DNA of 64,000 bases from Solibacillus isronensis (GTDB lineage Bacteria > Bacillota > Bacilli > Bacillales_A > Planococcaceae): positions 1,488,001-1,552,000 of the forward strand of contig NZ_FVZN01000014.1 in NCBI RefSeq assembly GCF_900168685.1, written 5' to 3'. The notes under the pieces are model-generated. The model had not been told where the DNA came from, made no database searches, and saw only the letters and a list, made by a program, of their open reading frames with translations. Position numbers and translations under genes: made by a program. Positions within the stretch are counted from its first letter, which is position 1. Every line of letters begins with the position of its first letter. This document shows positions 46,202-54,966 of this stretch, piece by piece.

Positions 46202-46765
46202 ATGAGAACAATATTATTATCGATTCTTGCTGCATTATTCATAGCAGTACCGAACGCAGCAGCACATACGTATTTAGACACAACTAACCCCGAGGATGGA
46301 GCAGTTGTAACTGAACCATTGCAGTCGATCGAACTTACATACGCCGGGAAAGTTGAAGTCGGCAGTACATTTAAAGTCATGTCGGGTAACGGCGATGAAA
46401 TAGAAACAGTTTCGATGGATTTAGTCGATGGTGTATTAACAGGTACTTTTGATACTCCATTACCAAATGATGACTATACAGTTGAGTGGAATAGTATTAG
46501 TGCAGACGGCCACCCATTGTCAGGACAATTTTCCTTTACGGTTGATGCACCTGTAGCAGAAGAACCGGTCGAACAAGAAGTTACAGAAGATAATGAAGAG
46601 CAAGCGGAAGTAAACGAAACGGTTCAAAATGAAGCAGCTGAAACGACTGCGGCAGATGAGGAAGAAACATCAAACAATACATTACTATACATTGTTGGAG
46701 CCATTTTACTTCTTATTATAATAGTAAGTATTTTTACTATTGCTAGACGGAAAAATACAAAATGA
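46202..46765 (+). CDS. CopC-domain copper protein, membrane anchored
   Basis: 187 aa. Signal peptide ending near PNAAAH, so the mature protein would begin with the histidine that binds copper in CopC proteins (HTYLDTTNPEDGAVVTEPLQ). CopC beta-barrel to about residue 120 (SISADGHPLSGQFSFTVDAP), an acidic Glu-rich linker, then a C-terminal membrane anchor (LLYIVGAILLLIIIVSIFTI). It overlaps the following copD-like gene by 4 bp; together they correspond to the single YcnJ protein of B. subtilis, so a role in copper uptake or handling is likely. Confidence 0.88.
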   Translation: MRTILLSILAALFIAVPNAAAHTYLDTTNPEDGAVVTEPLQSIELTYAGKVEVGSTFKVMSGNGDEIETVSMDLVDGVLTGTFDTPLPNDDYTVEWNSISADGHPLSGQFSFTVDAPVAEEPVEQEVTEDNEEQAEVNETVQNEAAETTAADEEETSNNTLLYIVGAILLLIIIVSIFTIARRKNTK

Positions 46766-47841
46766 TGGCATTGACAATTTTCAGTCAATTTTTGCTCTAT
46801 ATTAGTTTAGCTCTTCTTATGGGGACATTTATCTTATACTGTGTCCCTGAAACAGTTCGTCCGAAAATTGATATTTCAGCCAAGTGGCTTATTGGTAATG
46901 CGGTCATATTGCCGGTTGTCACATTTGTACCGAATATTCAATTGCTGACAATTTTGACACCGCAGTTCGGCTTCGTCGAATCATTGGGCATGCTCCTTAT
47001 GAAATTTAAAGTTGGTCATTCTTGGCTTGCGGTCACTGGCTTTACGATTATTTTGCTTATAATGATTCGCCAGTTTATGAAAAAACCTTCGAAGCTTATA
47101 GCGGTCATGTCAATTTTTATTTTAATCGCCTTTATGGCGGCAATTGGCTATATTAGTCATGCGAGTTCGATGACAGGCATTGTCGGATCGGTACTGGATT
47201 TTGTTCATCTCCTTGCTGTCAGTGTATGGCTCGGCATTTTAATTCTAATGAGCTTTTTCTCAAAAGATGCGCAAAACTGGGACGCCTTTTTGAAATGGTT
47301 CTCCCCTGTTGCGCTCGTAGCTTTTACGTCTGTTGCATTAACAGGTGTCCTTATGACTGACACAATCGTACCTGGCTATGTGACAAGCTGGTCGAGCAAT
47401 TATGGACAGTTTTTATTCATTAAGCATGTTCTGCTCGTACCTTTGACTGTTATTATTTTAGCAAACAGTCTGCTCATTAAACTAAAAATGGACAAGCCAT
47501 TATTTGAACCGCGTACGTGGGTAAGAATCGAAACAGTATTGCTCGTATTGATTTTATTCATCACCGCGCTCTATAGTGAACAACAGCCACCGAGTTTTTA
47601 TGTGCAGGAAATCTCGCCGTTTTTTGAAATGTTCTACCGTAGCTCGATTGAAGCCGGCATGCGCGGATATTTACAAATGACGGGGATTGGGTTAGGATTT
47701 TTCCTGTTGACTGCATTGTTCATCGGTCTTGTCATCGTAAGTTATATTAAACAGCTGCCGGTCGTTGTATCGGCTGCCATGACTTTTGCGCTGGCATTAT
47801 GTTTTTACATGGGCTTTATGTCGATAGTGTTTTTTAAATAA
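46762..47841 (+). CDS. CopD-domain copper transport protein
   Basis: 359-aa polytopic membrane protein with about eight hydrophobic segments. Central CopD-like region with conserved His: ISHASSMTGIVGSVLDFVHL, LAVSVWLGILILMSFFSKD, WFSPVALVAFTSVALTGVLM, FLFIKHVLLVPLTVIILANS. Translationally coupled to copC. Likely moves copper across the membrane together with the CopC domain. Confidence 0.88.
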   Translation: MMALTIFSQFLLYISLALLMGTFILYCVPETVRPKIDISAKWLIGNAVILPVVTFVPNIQLLTILTPQFGFVESLGMLLMKFKVGHSWLAVTGFTIILLIMIRQFMKKPSKLIAVMSIFILIAFMAAIGYISHASSMTGIVGSVLDFVHLLAVSVWLGILILMSFFSKDAQNWDAFLKWFSPVALVAFTSVALTGVLMTDTIVPGYVTSWSSNYGQFLFIKHVLLVPLTVIILANSLLIKLKMDKPLFEPRTWVRIETVLLVLILFITALYSEQQPPSFYVQEISPFFEMFYRSSIEAGMRGYLQMTGIGLGFFLLTALFIGLVIVSYIKQLPVVVSAAMTFALALCFYMGFMSIVFFK

Positions 47842-47853
47842 CGTCATAAAATA

Positions 47854-47897
47854 AAGGGTTGTAGTAAAAGTCATTTCCGACTAATACTACAACCCTT
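47854..47897. terminator. bidirectional terminator
   Basis: AAGGGTTGTAGTA (47854-47866)/TACTACAACCCTT (47885-47897), between the convergent copD and TspO-like genes. Confidence 0.85.
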
Positions 47898-47902
47898 ATT
47901 CA

Positions 47903-48628
47903 TTAGGCAAGCCTTTTTGTCTTCATACGCATATAGCGAATGAGCGCCGCAATAATTAATATTACTGTTAACGCAATTGTACCGTTCTGCATTGTTGGTT
48001 CATCTGTTTTTACAGCAATACCGATTAGTGCCCAAACGATGACGAGTGTAAAGAAAATATCTTTTGAAACAGCAACGGCCATATAACCGAGAATGACCGC
48101 AACCCCGACAAGTACGAGTGATCCGATCACCTCTGAAATCCCCAAATCGACTCCATGATGTTTTAACACATAGCTTACATTAGCGATTGTCGCGACGGAT
48201 ATCCATGCTAAGTAAAATGAAAACGGAAAACGTTCTGAAAGACCTTTTTCCGTGTTTTTATACTGCAGGTAAATCGCAATGAGTGTAAATAACAAAAAGG
48301 ACATTACGATAATGGATAGTATAAACTGTTCATAATGCCAGCTGAACAGCCAAGCAATATTAAATATACAGCTAATGATAAATAAAATACCTACTTTTCC
48401 TTTGAAACGATTGTCTTTCACTTTGCGGTATATCGTAATCAGCCATATGACAAGCAGTACATAAATTAACGACCAAATGGAAAATACGTAGCCTGCTGGC
48501 GTAAATAATACTTCTAATCGATTCGTAATTTCTGATGCCGTTTGCCCGTTTAACGGCAGTGTATTGGATAGCGCATTTACTACGATTACAGCGATCATGG
48601 CTATCCACATTGTAATATACAAGCCCAT
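47903..48628 (-). CDS. TspO/MBR-related membrane protein
   Basis: 241-aa integral membrane protein with about seven hydrophobic segments. The N-terminal part has FTPAGYVFSIWSLIYVLLVI and later IFNIAWLFSWHYEQFILSII, as in proteins annotated as tryptophan-rich sensory proteins; it is longer than classical five-helix TspO. Function unknown. The start has AAGGATGA upstream. Single gene. Confidence 0.75.
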   Translation of the reverse strand: MGLYITMWIAMIAVIVVNALSNTLPLNGQTASEITNRLEVLFTPAGYVFSIWSLIYVLLVIWLITIYRKVKDNRFKGKVGILFIISCIFNIAWLFSWHYEQFILSIIVMSFLLFTLIAIYLQYKNTEKGLSERFPFSFYLAWISVATIANVSYVLKHHGVDLGISEVIGSLVLVGVAVILGYMAVAVSKDIFFTLVIVWALIGIAVKTDEPTMQNGTIALTVILIIAALIRYMRMKTKRLA

Positions 48629-48739
48629 TTCTCATCATCCTTTTTTCTAGAATTAGGGAACTATACCCTTCTTTAAAAAAGAATAAGCTGTAAATGAGCT
48701 ATTGCGTTTAAAGATAATGTGGATTAAGCAAAGTTATTT

Positions 48740-49372
48740 TTAAGTCTGCTTTTCAAATGCAAGTTTGATTCCAAAACCGATAAGAACAGCTCCAGTCAAC
48801 GTTTCGATTACGGATTGTGTAGCAGGTTTTTTCATAAAATTGCGGATTTTGTTTAATAAAAATACATAGAGCGCAAACCAAATAAATGTTAAGACAATAT
48901 AGATGATCCCCATCGTCAAAAATGGCCAAAACGGTTCTGCGCCTTTTGATAGGAATTGCGGTAAAAATGTCAGGAAAAATACTGCTACTTTAGGGTTTGT
49001 AATATTCGTAATGAGTCCTTGCTTAAAATACGAATTGCCTTTAGCTTCAATTTCCGGAATGTCCGTCATTTCCTCTATATCTGCCTTTTTAGCACGCATG
49101 CTCATCAATGTTTTTATACCCAAATAGCATAAATAGGCTGCTCCAACGTACTTCAGCACTGTAAATGCCACGGCTGATTTCACGATAATCGCCGATAGCC
49201 CCGCAACTGCTGCAATTGTATGGACAGTTAATCCCGCGCAAGAGCCGACCATTGTTTGAAATCCGCCCTTTTGTCCATTAACAATCGTATTTTTCGTAAC
49301 GATCGCTGTATCAGGACCCGGCAATACAATCAGAAGTACACACGCAATGATAAAGAACACAAGATTCTCCAT
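48740..49372 (-). CDS. LysE/RhtB-family translocator
   Basis: 210-aa membrane exporter, six hydrophobic segments. N-terminal motif IIACVLLIVLPGPDTAIVTK is the LysE hallmark (PGPD), with YVGAAYLCYLGIKTLMS and FKQGLITNITNPKVAVFFLT also typical. The family exports amino acids or related metabolites; substrate unknown. The region upstream holds the TATTAG array. Confidence 0.9.
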   Translation of the reverse strand: MENLVFFIIACVLLIVLPGPDTAIVTKNTIVNGQKGGFQTMVGSCAGLTVHTIAAVAGLSAIIVKSAVAFTVLKYVGAAYLCYLGIKTLMSMRAKKADIEEMTDIPEIEAKGNSYFKQGLITNITNPKVAVFFLTFLPQFLSKGAEPFWPFLTMGIIYIVLTFIWFALYVFLLNKIRNFMKKPATQSVIETLTGAVLIGFGIKLAFEKQT

Positions 49373-49504
49373 TTACTCACCTTCATTTTCTGAATTTTTA
49401 AATATGGTAACATGTTCATCCAAATGAAGCTAGGGGAATTTTAAGTTTAATGGATTACTAGTGTGGCGTTACTTGTATGCATTCTGATGATATGACCGGT
49501 GACT

Positions 49505-49690
49505 GATTTTATTAGAAGAATTTTATATTTATTAGAAAACTTCAACAGGTTATTAGCATTTTCCGAATGTTTATTTGAACTTCTAAGAGCATTATTAGAA
49601 CAATTGCCTTATATATTAGAAAACCGGCAACTTATTAGAAGATGTCAAATCGATATTAGATGATTTACATTTTTATTAGAATATTACTAG
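49505..49690. repeat. phased TATTAG array, copy A
   Basis: This gene-free stretch (49373-49698) contains TATTAG cores starting at 49510, 49530, 49551, 49593, 49614, 49633, 49654 and 49674, plus a degenerate TATTTG at 49572. Spacing is 20, 21, 21, 21, 21, 19, 21, 20 bp. Cores are mostly followed by A or C and preceded by T-rich sequence; the intervening ~13 bp vary. No RBS or conserved frame. It matches copy B at 60.4 kb in number and spacing of cores. Confidence 0.8.
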
Positions 49691-49698
49691 CGACTCCT

Positions 49699-50895
49699 TC
49701 AATCGTCAGCAAGCAATGCCATTTTCTCAGCAGCTTTCTCTATGATTACATCCTCTTCAACCTGACCCTTATAATTGATATACATGACGGATCGACCCTT
49801 TACAAAAAGGAAATCTTTATGGAAAGAATTATCCCGAATCAGCAGACGATCAAAAGCTGTGTGTTTTCTTTCTTTAAAACTTGCAGGTTCACTTCCATAT
49901 GTATGCTTGATTATTAACTCATTAACTAATGAGCTAACATGGGAATGGAACCGCAGCTTATAAACTTCCGATGAGATTGATGGTTGATATGCATGATTTG
50001 GATCGTACCATTCCCCTTCCTGAATAACACCCATTTCTGTTGAATCATATTGTACAGAAGCAAAAATATTCCACTGTGATGAGTAGGTGCTTCCCAAATC
50101 CTCGCCTTCGAAGTAAAATGGCTTCCTTTTAAGATGCGGCTGATTTTCAATTGAAGCAAGACGGACAATTGGCAGCCCTGTATCTTCTTCTGGTAAAGAG
50201 CTTGTTTTCATACTCCAAATTTGGTAAATCGGTATAAACACAATAGTTAATGTAATTACTAATAATAAGAAATTGAAGATTATACTTGACCAGTAAAAGT
50301 TTTCCCATGGTTTTTGTTGATTGTCTAGTAGCCCAGCCTTAAGTTCATACCGCAAACGATTGATTCCAAATAAACTTTTACCTATCGGAATTATTTGTAT
50401 GAAACTAACAAATAATACTAACAACGGGGTAAGTATATATCCATCTATCAGTTGCAAAACAGTAATATTTCCGTTTTCAATAGTTTTAACGAAGACCGTA
50501 GTGATTACAATAATTACAATTAAATTAACTATAAAATTAATTAATGCTTTATTAAAATCTTTTTTTGCTATTGAGATTTGCTCTTCTCGATCTATTGGAG
50601 GTTCAGTTGCTTTACGTTCAGTCGGTGCTGCAAATACGTGAAAATTGCGGTCACTCGCAATATAGTCCCAGCCGCTTTCTTCGTATAACTGAATTTTTTC
50701 ATTCGATATATATTTATTTTTTGCCAGTTCCAGCCGGTAATCCATTCTTTTACGATCACCTTTTTTAAACTTGGCAAAATATGTGCCCATCTCATAAAAA
50801 TGCAGCCCTTGCTCGGACATATCTGAAAACCAGCTTTCATGTTCCTTGATACGCCAATATTGGCCTGGCCTTATTCTTCGTACTATTTCTTTCAT
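49699..50895 (-). CDS. DUF2812-domain membrane protein
   Basis: 398 aa. N-terminal DUF2812 region (RPGQYWRIKEHESWFSDMSE, FAKFKKGDRKRMDYRLELAK, LYEESGWDYIASDRNFHVFA) then two or three membrane segments (FIVNLIVIIVITTVFVKTI, GYILTPLLVLFVSFIQIIPI, IIFNFLLLVITLTIVFIPIY) and a C-terminal soluble domain of about 170 residues. Paralogue of the next upstream gene, which has the same length. Function unknown; such proteins are typically encoded beside PadR regulators. Confidence 0.83.
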   Translation of the reverse strand: MKEIVRRIRPGQYWRIKEHESWFSDMSEQGLHFYEMGTYFAKFKKGDRKRMDYRLELAKNKYISNEKIQLYEESGWDYIASDRNFHVFAAPTERKATEPPIDREEQISIAKKDFNKALINFIVNLIVIIVITTVFVKTIENGNITVLQLIDGYILTPLLVLFVSFIQIIPIGKSLFGINRLRYELKAGLLDNQQKPWENFYWSSIIFNFLLLVITLTIVFIPIYQIWSMKTSSLPEEDTGLPIVRLASIENQPHLKRKPFYFEGEDLGSTYSSQWNIFASVQYDSTEMGVIQEGEWYDPNHAYQPSISSEVYKLRFHSHVSSLVNELIIKHTYGSEPASFKERKHTAFDRLLIRDNSFHKDFLFVKGRSVMYINYKGQVEEDVIIEKAAEKMALLADD

Positions 50896-51022
50896 CGCTC
50901 TCCCTCCTCATATGTCTGACCTAACAATAGAATAGTAGGGAATGTTTGTAAATAAATAATTAGGACCATGAAACCATTCCCGCATTCCCTGACGCAATAA
51001 AAAAATTGAAATTATACACAGC

Positions 51023-51056
51023 AAAAAGGCAACCCCACCCTGCAGGATTGCCTTTT
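51023..51056 (-). terminator. terminator of the padR-DUF2812 operon
   Basis: AAAAAGGCAA (51023-51032)/TTGCCTTTT (51048-51056), just after the second DUF2812 gene. Confidence 0.75.
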
Positions 51057-51072
51057 ACACCGCCGCTCGGAA

Positions 51073-52269
51073 CTAACTATCGGCAAGCAGCATTATTTTT
51101 TGAGCTGCATTTTCCACTATCACATCCATCTCTGCATATCCGTAATAACGTATATACATGACCACTTTATCTTTTGATGCAACTAATTGTTTCCAATCTT
51201 CATCCTCGCGAGTAATAAGATGATCAAAGCCAGGGTGTTTCCTTTCTATGAAACTTTCCCTTTCATCACCGTATGTATGCCACTCCATCAAGTCAGACAG
51301 CAATGGTTTAGCGAACGCCTGAAATGTTAAATTGTATATTTCAGTAGAAACGCTCGGTGAGTATGTACCACTTTTATCCAACCACATTTCATCCTTAATT
51401 ATTCCATTTTCGTCCGTTTCAAACTGCACGGGTGCAAAGATACTCCAATTTGTTGTATAGCGGTTCGCCCAATCGACTTCATCTCTATAAGATTTATCCC
51501 TTGTTAGCTGTGGATTTTGTTCGATATCGGCTAAACGGACAAACGGCAAGTTTTCGTCATTCGTTGGCAGTGTATAGCTATCCATCTTTTTCAATTGGTA
51601 AAATGGCAGTAAGCCGCTTAAAAGAATAATTCCTATAAGGACAACCGAAATCGCACTATTTTTCCGCAAACTTTTTTTCCAGGGGGCGTGGTGATTGATG
51701 GCTTTGCCTTCTTTTAAACTTTCTTTCAATTCTTTAATCGCCAATATAGTTCGTATCGCGTAAAAAACATAGTGAATATAGACAAGTGTAAGGATACTTT
51801 GCTGAACGACATATCCCTCGACTAACCGTAAGACCGGTGTTCCATCCAAAAACCACATCGCCATAAGCATCCCCAGAATGAGGGCTATTCCTAGAGAAAA
51901 ACATACTAAATTAAATACGAGTTTTTTACTTAGCCGCTGTAACGTAAATGCCTGTTCTGCAGGATCTGTATGGATTTCGGGTGCATTTTCTTCAGTTGGC
52001 GAAGAGAAAACATGAAACCATTGATAGCTTGTGACATACTTCCAGCCGTTTTCCTCGTACAGATCAATTTGCTCATAGGTAATTAATTTCCTGTCTGTCA
52101 CTTCAATCCGGTATTCAATCCGCTTCGGCTCCCCTTTTTTAAAATGGGCTAAATTAGTTCCCATTTTATGAAGGTGGAGACCCTGTAACGACATATCCGA
52201 AAACCAGTTTTCGTGCTCTCCAATTCGCCAGTAGTTGGTTGGTCGTATTTTGCGCACTATTTTAGTCAT
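51073..52269 (-). CDS. DUF2812-domain membrane protein, paralogue
   Basis: 398 aa, same architecture as its neighbour: DUF2812 region (RPTNYWRIGEHENWFSDMSL, LAHFKKGEPKRIEYRIEVTD), three membrane segments, C-terminal soluble domain (PFVRLADIEQNPQLTRDKSY). It overlaps the padR stop by 8 bp, so it is co-expressed with, and probably controlled by, the PadR regulator. The two paralogues look like an old tandem duplication, since they differ at many positions. Confidence 0.83.
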   Translation of the reverse strand: MTKIVRKIRPTNYWRIGEHENWFSDMSLQGLHLHKMGTNLAHFKKGEPKRIEYRIEVTDRKLITYEQIDLYEENGWKYVTSYQWFHVFSSPTEENAPEIHTDPAEQAFTLQRLSKKLVFNLVCFSLGIALILGMLMAMWFLDGTPVLRLVEGYVVQQSILTLVYIHYVFYAIRTILAIKELKESLKEGKAINHHAPWKKSLRKNSAISVVLIGIILLSGLLPFYQLKKMDSYTLPTNDENLPFVRLADIEQNPQLTRDKSYRDEVDWANRYTTNWSIFAPVQFETDENGIIKDEMWLDKSGTYSPSVSTEIYNLTFQAFAKPLLSDLMEWHTYGDERESFIERKHPGFDHLITREDEDWKQLVASKDKVVMYIRYYGYAEMDVIVENAAQKIMLLADS

Positions 52270-52579
52270 CGTTTCCCTCCTCTAATATACTGCTGTCGAA
52301 AATTAGAGATTTTAGACGAGCATATTCTATTCTTAATGCATGCTCGCCTTCTTTCGTTATTTCATATATTTTTCTCCGCCCATCGTCTTTTGCCAAAGCG
52401 ATTAACCCGTCTTTTTGCATTCGTGACAGGACGCCATATAACGTTCCGGGCCCCATTGTTAAACGGCCTTTTGATACTTCTGTAATGGATTGCATTAACT
52501 GATAACCATGATTTGGACGCATTAACGTCAATAATACGTAATACATTGCTTCAGTCATCGGTCCACCATTATAAGACAT
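52262..52579 (-). CDS. PadR-family transcriptional regulator
   Basis: 105-aa winged-helix regulator: MTEAMYYVLLTLMRPNHGYQ, the recognition region MGPGTLYGVLSRMQKDGLIA and wing KDDGRRKIYEITKEGEHALR. The ATG at 52579 has GGAGG seven bases upstream; the ATG two codons earlier is too close. It heads an operon with a DUF2812 protein, a frequent pairing. It probably represses its own operon. Confidence 0.9.
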   Translation of the reverse strand: MSYNGGPMTEAMYYVLLTLMRPNHGYQLMQSITEVSKGRLTMGPGTLYGVLSRMQKDGLIALAKDDGRRKIYEITKEGEHALRIEYARLKSLIFDSSILEEGNDD

Positions 52580-52603
52580 ATTCATTCCTCCAACTATTAT
52601 GTC

Positions 52604-52620
52604 ACGCGATATATCGTATA
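52604..52620. promoter_or_regulatory. palindrome before padR, possible PadR operator
   Basis: Perfect 10-bp palindrome CGATATATCG (52607-52616) in an AT-rich stretch about 25 bp before the padR start, extended by partly symmetric flanks. Likely the autoregulatory site. Confidence 0.4.
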
Positions 52621-52679
52621 ACGTAATAGTAATCTACAGGAAATAATTTGTAAACTTGTTATTGAACGTAAAGAAAAAA

Positions 52680-52701
52680 CCACTCCAAAATTTTGGAGTG
52701 G
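52680..52701 (-). terminator. terminator of the riboflavin operon
   Basis: CCACTCCAAAA/TTTTGGAGTGG, a perfect 11-bp inverted repeat, followed by U6 on the minus strand. Confidence 0.88.
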
Positions 52702-52716
52702 CGAACACTATTTTTA

Positions 52717-53181
52717 TTAAAACATTTTATTCAAGTTTGCCATTTCAATTGCAGACATTGCGCTGTCGTAGCCTTTATTGCCTGCTTTCGTACCAGCACG
52801 TTCAATTGCCTGTTCGATATTTTCAGTTGTAACAATACCGAAAATTACCGGAACTCCAGTATCCAGGCCCGCTTTTGCAATTCCCTTTGCTGCTTCGTTA
52901 CATACATAATCATAATGTGTTGTAGACCCGCGAATGACCGTACCTAAACCGATAACTGCATCATAATTATTTGTTTCAGCCATTTTTTTCGCTACAAACG
53001 GTACTTCAAAAGCACCTGGAACCCATGCTGTATCAATGTTTGCTTCGTCAACACCATGACGTTTTAAACCGTCAATTGCACCACTTAATAATTTATCATT
53101 AATAAATTCATTGAAACGCCCTACGACAATTCCGATTTTTAAATCTGTTCCGACTAATTGTGCTTCAAATGTTTTTCCCAT
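52717..53181 (-). CDS. ribH: lumazine synthase
   Basis: 6,7-dimethyl-8-ribityllumazine synthase, 154 aa, the penultimate riboflavin step. Motifs: [54 protein letters not shown] with the catalytic His, and [20 protein letters not shown]. Forms large icosahedral assemblies in Bacillus. Last gene of ribE-ribB-ribH. Confidence 0.97.
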   Translation of the reverse strand: MGKTFEAQLVGTDLKIGIVVGRFNEFINDKLLSGAIDGLKRHGVDEANIDTAWVPGAFEVPFVAKKMAETNNYDAVIGLGTVIRGSTTHYDYVCNEAAKGIAKAGLDTGVPVIFGIVTTENIEQAIERAGTKAGNKGYDSAMSAIEMANLNKMF

Positions 53182-53196
53182 TTTAATTGCTCCTTT

Positions 53197-53808
53197 TTAT
53201 ACCAATACGGTAGTTAATTTTATATATTGAACTAAGTCTTCGATTGTAATAAATTTCAGGTTATGTTTTTGTGCTATCTTTTCGAGCTGCGGCATGCGGG
53301 CCATTGAACCATCTTCGTTCATAATTTCACAGATGACTGCTACTTTATTCGAACCGCATAGCTTCGCCAGATCAACGCCTGCTTCCGTATGACCGCGGCG
53401 CTCCAACACGCCTCCCTGTTTTGCAATGAGCGGGAACACATGGCCCGGACGATGAAAATGCTCCGGTTTTGTTGCAGGATCCAGTAATGCTAACATTGTT
53501 TTAGAACGCTCAAATGCGCTTATACCTGTTGTTGTATGGATATGATCGATACTAATCGTAAAAGCAGTTTGATATGTATCGGTATTGCTTTGCACCATTG
53601 GATGAAGGGAAAGCTTTTCTGCAATTGCAGATGAAATCGGTGTGCAAATTAACCCTCTTCCATAAAGCGCCATGAAATTAATATTTTCCGGTGTAGCGAA
53701 TTCTCCTAAAACTAGAAAATCTCCTTCATTTTCACGGTTCTCGTCATCAGACACAATAATAACCTCACCGTTTTTCAATGCATGAATTGCTTCTTCAATT
53801 GTATTCAT
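53197..53808 (-). CDS. ribB: 3,4-dihydroxy-2-butanone-4-phosphate synthase
   Basis: 203 aa, a single DHBP synthase domain: [20 protein letters not shown] metal/phosphate motif, [37 protein letters not shown] and [12 protein letters not shown]. In B. subtilis this domain is fused to GTP cyclohydrolase II (RibBA, about 400 aa). Here the C-terminal cyclohydrolase domain is absent and a stop follows normally, so GTP cyclohydrolase II must be encoded elsewhere. Confidence 0.95.
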   Translation of the reverse strand: MNTIEEAIHALKNGEVIIVSDDENRENEGDFLVLGEFATPENINFMALYGRGLICTPISSAIAEKLSLHPMVQSNTDTYQTAFTISIDHIHTTTGISAFERSKTMLALLDPATKPEHFHRPGHVFPLIAKQGGVLERRGHTEAGVDLAKLCGSNKVAVICEIMNEDGSMARMPQLEKIAQKHNLKFITIEDLVQYIKLTTVLV

Positions 53809-53823
53809 TTTGTCACCACTCCT

Positions 53824-54459
53824 TTAAAATCCTGTACGTTGCAAAAAGTCCATAGTAATTGTACTTTCTGTTTGATTTTGTAAATGTTTTTTTACATATT
53901 TTCCGATTAGATCTGTTTCAATATTCACAACATCTCCCGGCTTTTTAGAGCCTAATACAGTCTGTTCATACGTATGAGGGATTAAGGAAATGGTAATGAA
54001 TGTGTCTGTCACATCAAAAATTGTTAAACTCGTGCCGTCCACTGTAATTGAGCCTTTTTTAATACATTCAGCAATCAAATGCTTTTCCATCGCCAGATCA
54101 ATATAAACTGCATTGGCGACGGGTCTTTTACGTTGAATTGTTGCAATTCCATCAACATGGCCCGAAACAATATGCCCGCCGAAACGACCATTCGCCGACA
54201 TTGCCCGTTCCAGATTGACAGGCATACCTGCTGCTAATTGCTGGAGGCTCGTTGCTTTGACGGTTTCCGGCATAACATCCGCTAAAAATACGGATGGAGA
54301 GAATTGTTTCACTGTTAGACAGACACCGTTAACGGCAATGCTGTCCCCGAGTTGAACATCCTCTAGAATTTTGTTTGCGCGAATGGCTAGTTCCATCGCT
54401 TGTGTGGACTGGCTGATCGTTTCAACCGTCCCTAGTTCTTCAATGATTCCTGTAAACAT
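53824..54459 (-). CDS. ribE: riboflavin synthase alpha subunit
   Basis: 211 aa with the two-fold repeated barrel typical of the enzyme: MFTGIIEELGTVETI with GDSIAVNGVCLTVKQFSP in the first half, and GGHIVSGHVDGIATI with GSITVDGTSLTIFDV in the second. Dismutates lumazine to riboflavin. The ATG at 54459 has GAGGTG at good spacing. First gene of the operon, behind two FMN riboswitches. RibD, usually encoded ahead of it, is missing. Confidence 0.96.
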   Translation of the reverse strand: MFTGIIEELGTVETISQSTQAMELAIRANKILEDVQLGDSIAVNGVCLTVKQFSPSVFLADVMPETVKATSLQQLAAGMPVNLERAMSANGRFGGHIVSGHVDGIATIQRKRPVANAVYIDLAMEKHLIAECIKKGSITVDGTSLTIFDVTDTFITISLIPHTYEQTVLGSKKPGDVVNIETDLIGKYVKKHLQNQTESTITMDFLQRTGF

Positions 54460-54488
54460 CCTGCTCACCTCTTTTTAAAATTAAAAAA

Positions 54489-54512
54489 GAACCCCGATTG
54501 AATTCGGAGTTC
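54489..54512 (-). terminator. intrinsic terminator of the ribE-proximal FMN riboswitch
   Basis: GAACTCCGA/TCGGGGTTC stem (54504-54512 with 54489-54497) followed by U6, between the proximal aptamer and ribE; the expression platform of that riboswitch. Confidence 0.8.
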
Positions 54513-54583
54513 GATGAGAGGAAAATTGAGCATCATCAAATAAGCTTTTTGAAGTTATTTTTCAAAAAACTACTGACATTGCT

Positions 54584-54714
54584 TCCTTCTCCCATCCAGA
54601 CTATAACTGTCGGCTTTGGACTTGCACCAAATCCTGCACACAAAAGTGGCTCACGGGCTTAGAGTTAAACTCATCACCGTCGATTGGGAATTTCACCCGA
54701 CCCCGAAGGAAATT
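54584..54714 (-). promoter_or_regulatory. FMN riboswitch (RFN element), proximal copy
   Basis: Complete RFN aptamer on the minus strand: opening CTTCGGGGTCGGGTGAAATT, then CCGGTGATGAG-like and AGCCCGTGAGCC segments, and closing AGTCTGGATGGGAGAAGGA. Binding of FMN should favour the terminator at 54489-54512 and shut off ribE-ribB-ribH. Confidence 0.95.
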
Positions 54715-54731
54715 ATTTTTTTCAATAAAAT

Positions 54732-54760
54732 AAAAAATCCCGTCACAAAGGCGCGACAGG
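54732..54760 (-). terminator. terminator between the two FMN riboswitches
   Basis: Minus-strand hairpin CCTGTCGCG/TGTGACGGG (54752-54760 with 54739-54747), partly by G-U pairs, followed by an A/U-rich tail with U6. It lies downstream of the distal aptamer and before the proximal one. A second hairpin, CACATTT/AAATGTG (54781-54810), precedes it. Confidence 0.7.
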
Positions 54761-54817
54761 AAAAGTGTATAGCAAAAAATCACATTTAAAATCAAATTTT
54801 TAAAAATGTGTTGCCAT

Positions 54818-54950
54818 TCCTTCTCCCATCCAGACTATAACTGTCGGCTTTGGATTTGCACCAAAATCCTGCACACATAAAGTGGCTCACGGGCTTAGAG
54901 ATAAACTCATCACCGTCGATTGGGAATTTCACCCGACCCCGAAGGAAATT
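54818..54950 (-). promoter_or_regulatory. FMN riboswitch (RFN element), distal copy
   Basis: Second complete RFN aptamer, nearly identical to the proximal one (differences are a few bases in peripheral loops). It has all conserved blocks, including CTTCGGGGTCGGGTGAAATT and AGTCTGGATGGGAGAAGGA. It comes first in the transcript, giving the order aptamer-terminator-aptamer-terminator-ribE. Confidence 0.95.
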
Positions 54951-54966
54951 ATTTTATTTGAAAGTT

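Noticed and set aside
49505-49690. CRISPR-like array
   Set aside because: Repeated cores are only 6-9 bp at 20-21 bp spacing, without the 24-37 bp repeats and unique spacers of CRISPR, and no cas genes are present.
54601-54795. 64-aa minus-strand frame in the FMN leader
   Set aside because: It lies across the aptamer and inter-aptamer terminator; conserved RNA structure explains the sequence and no RBS is seen.
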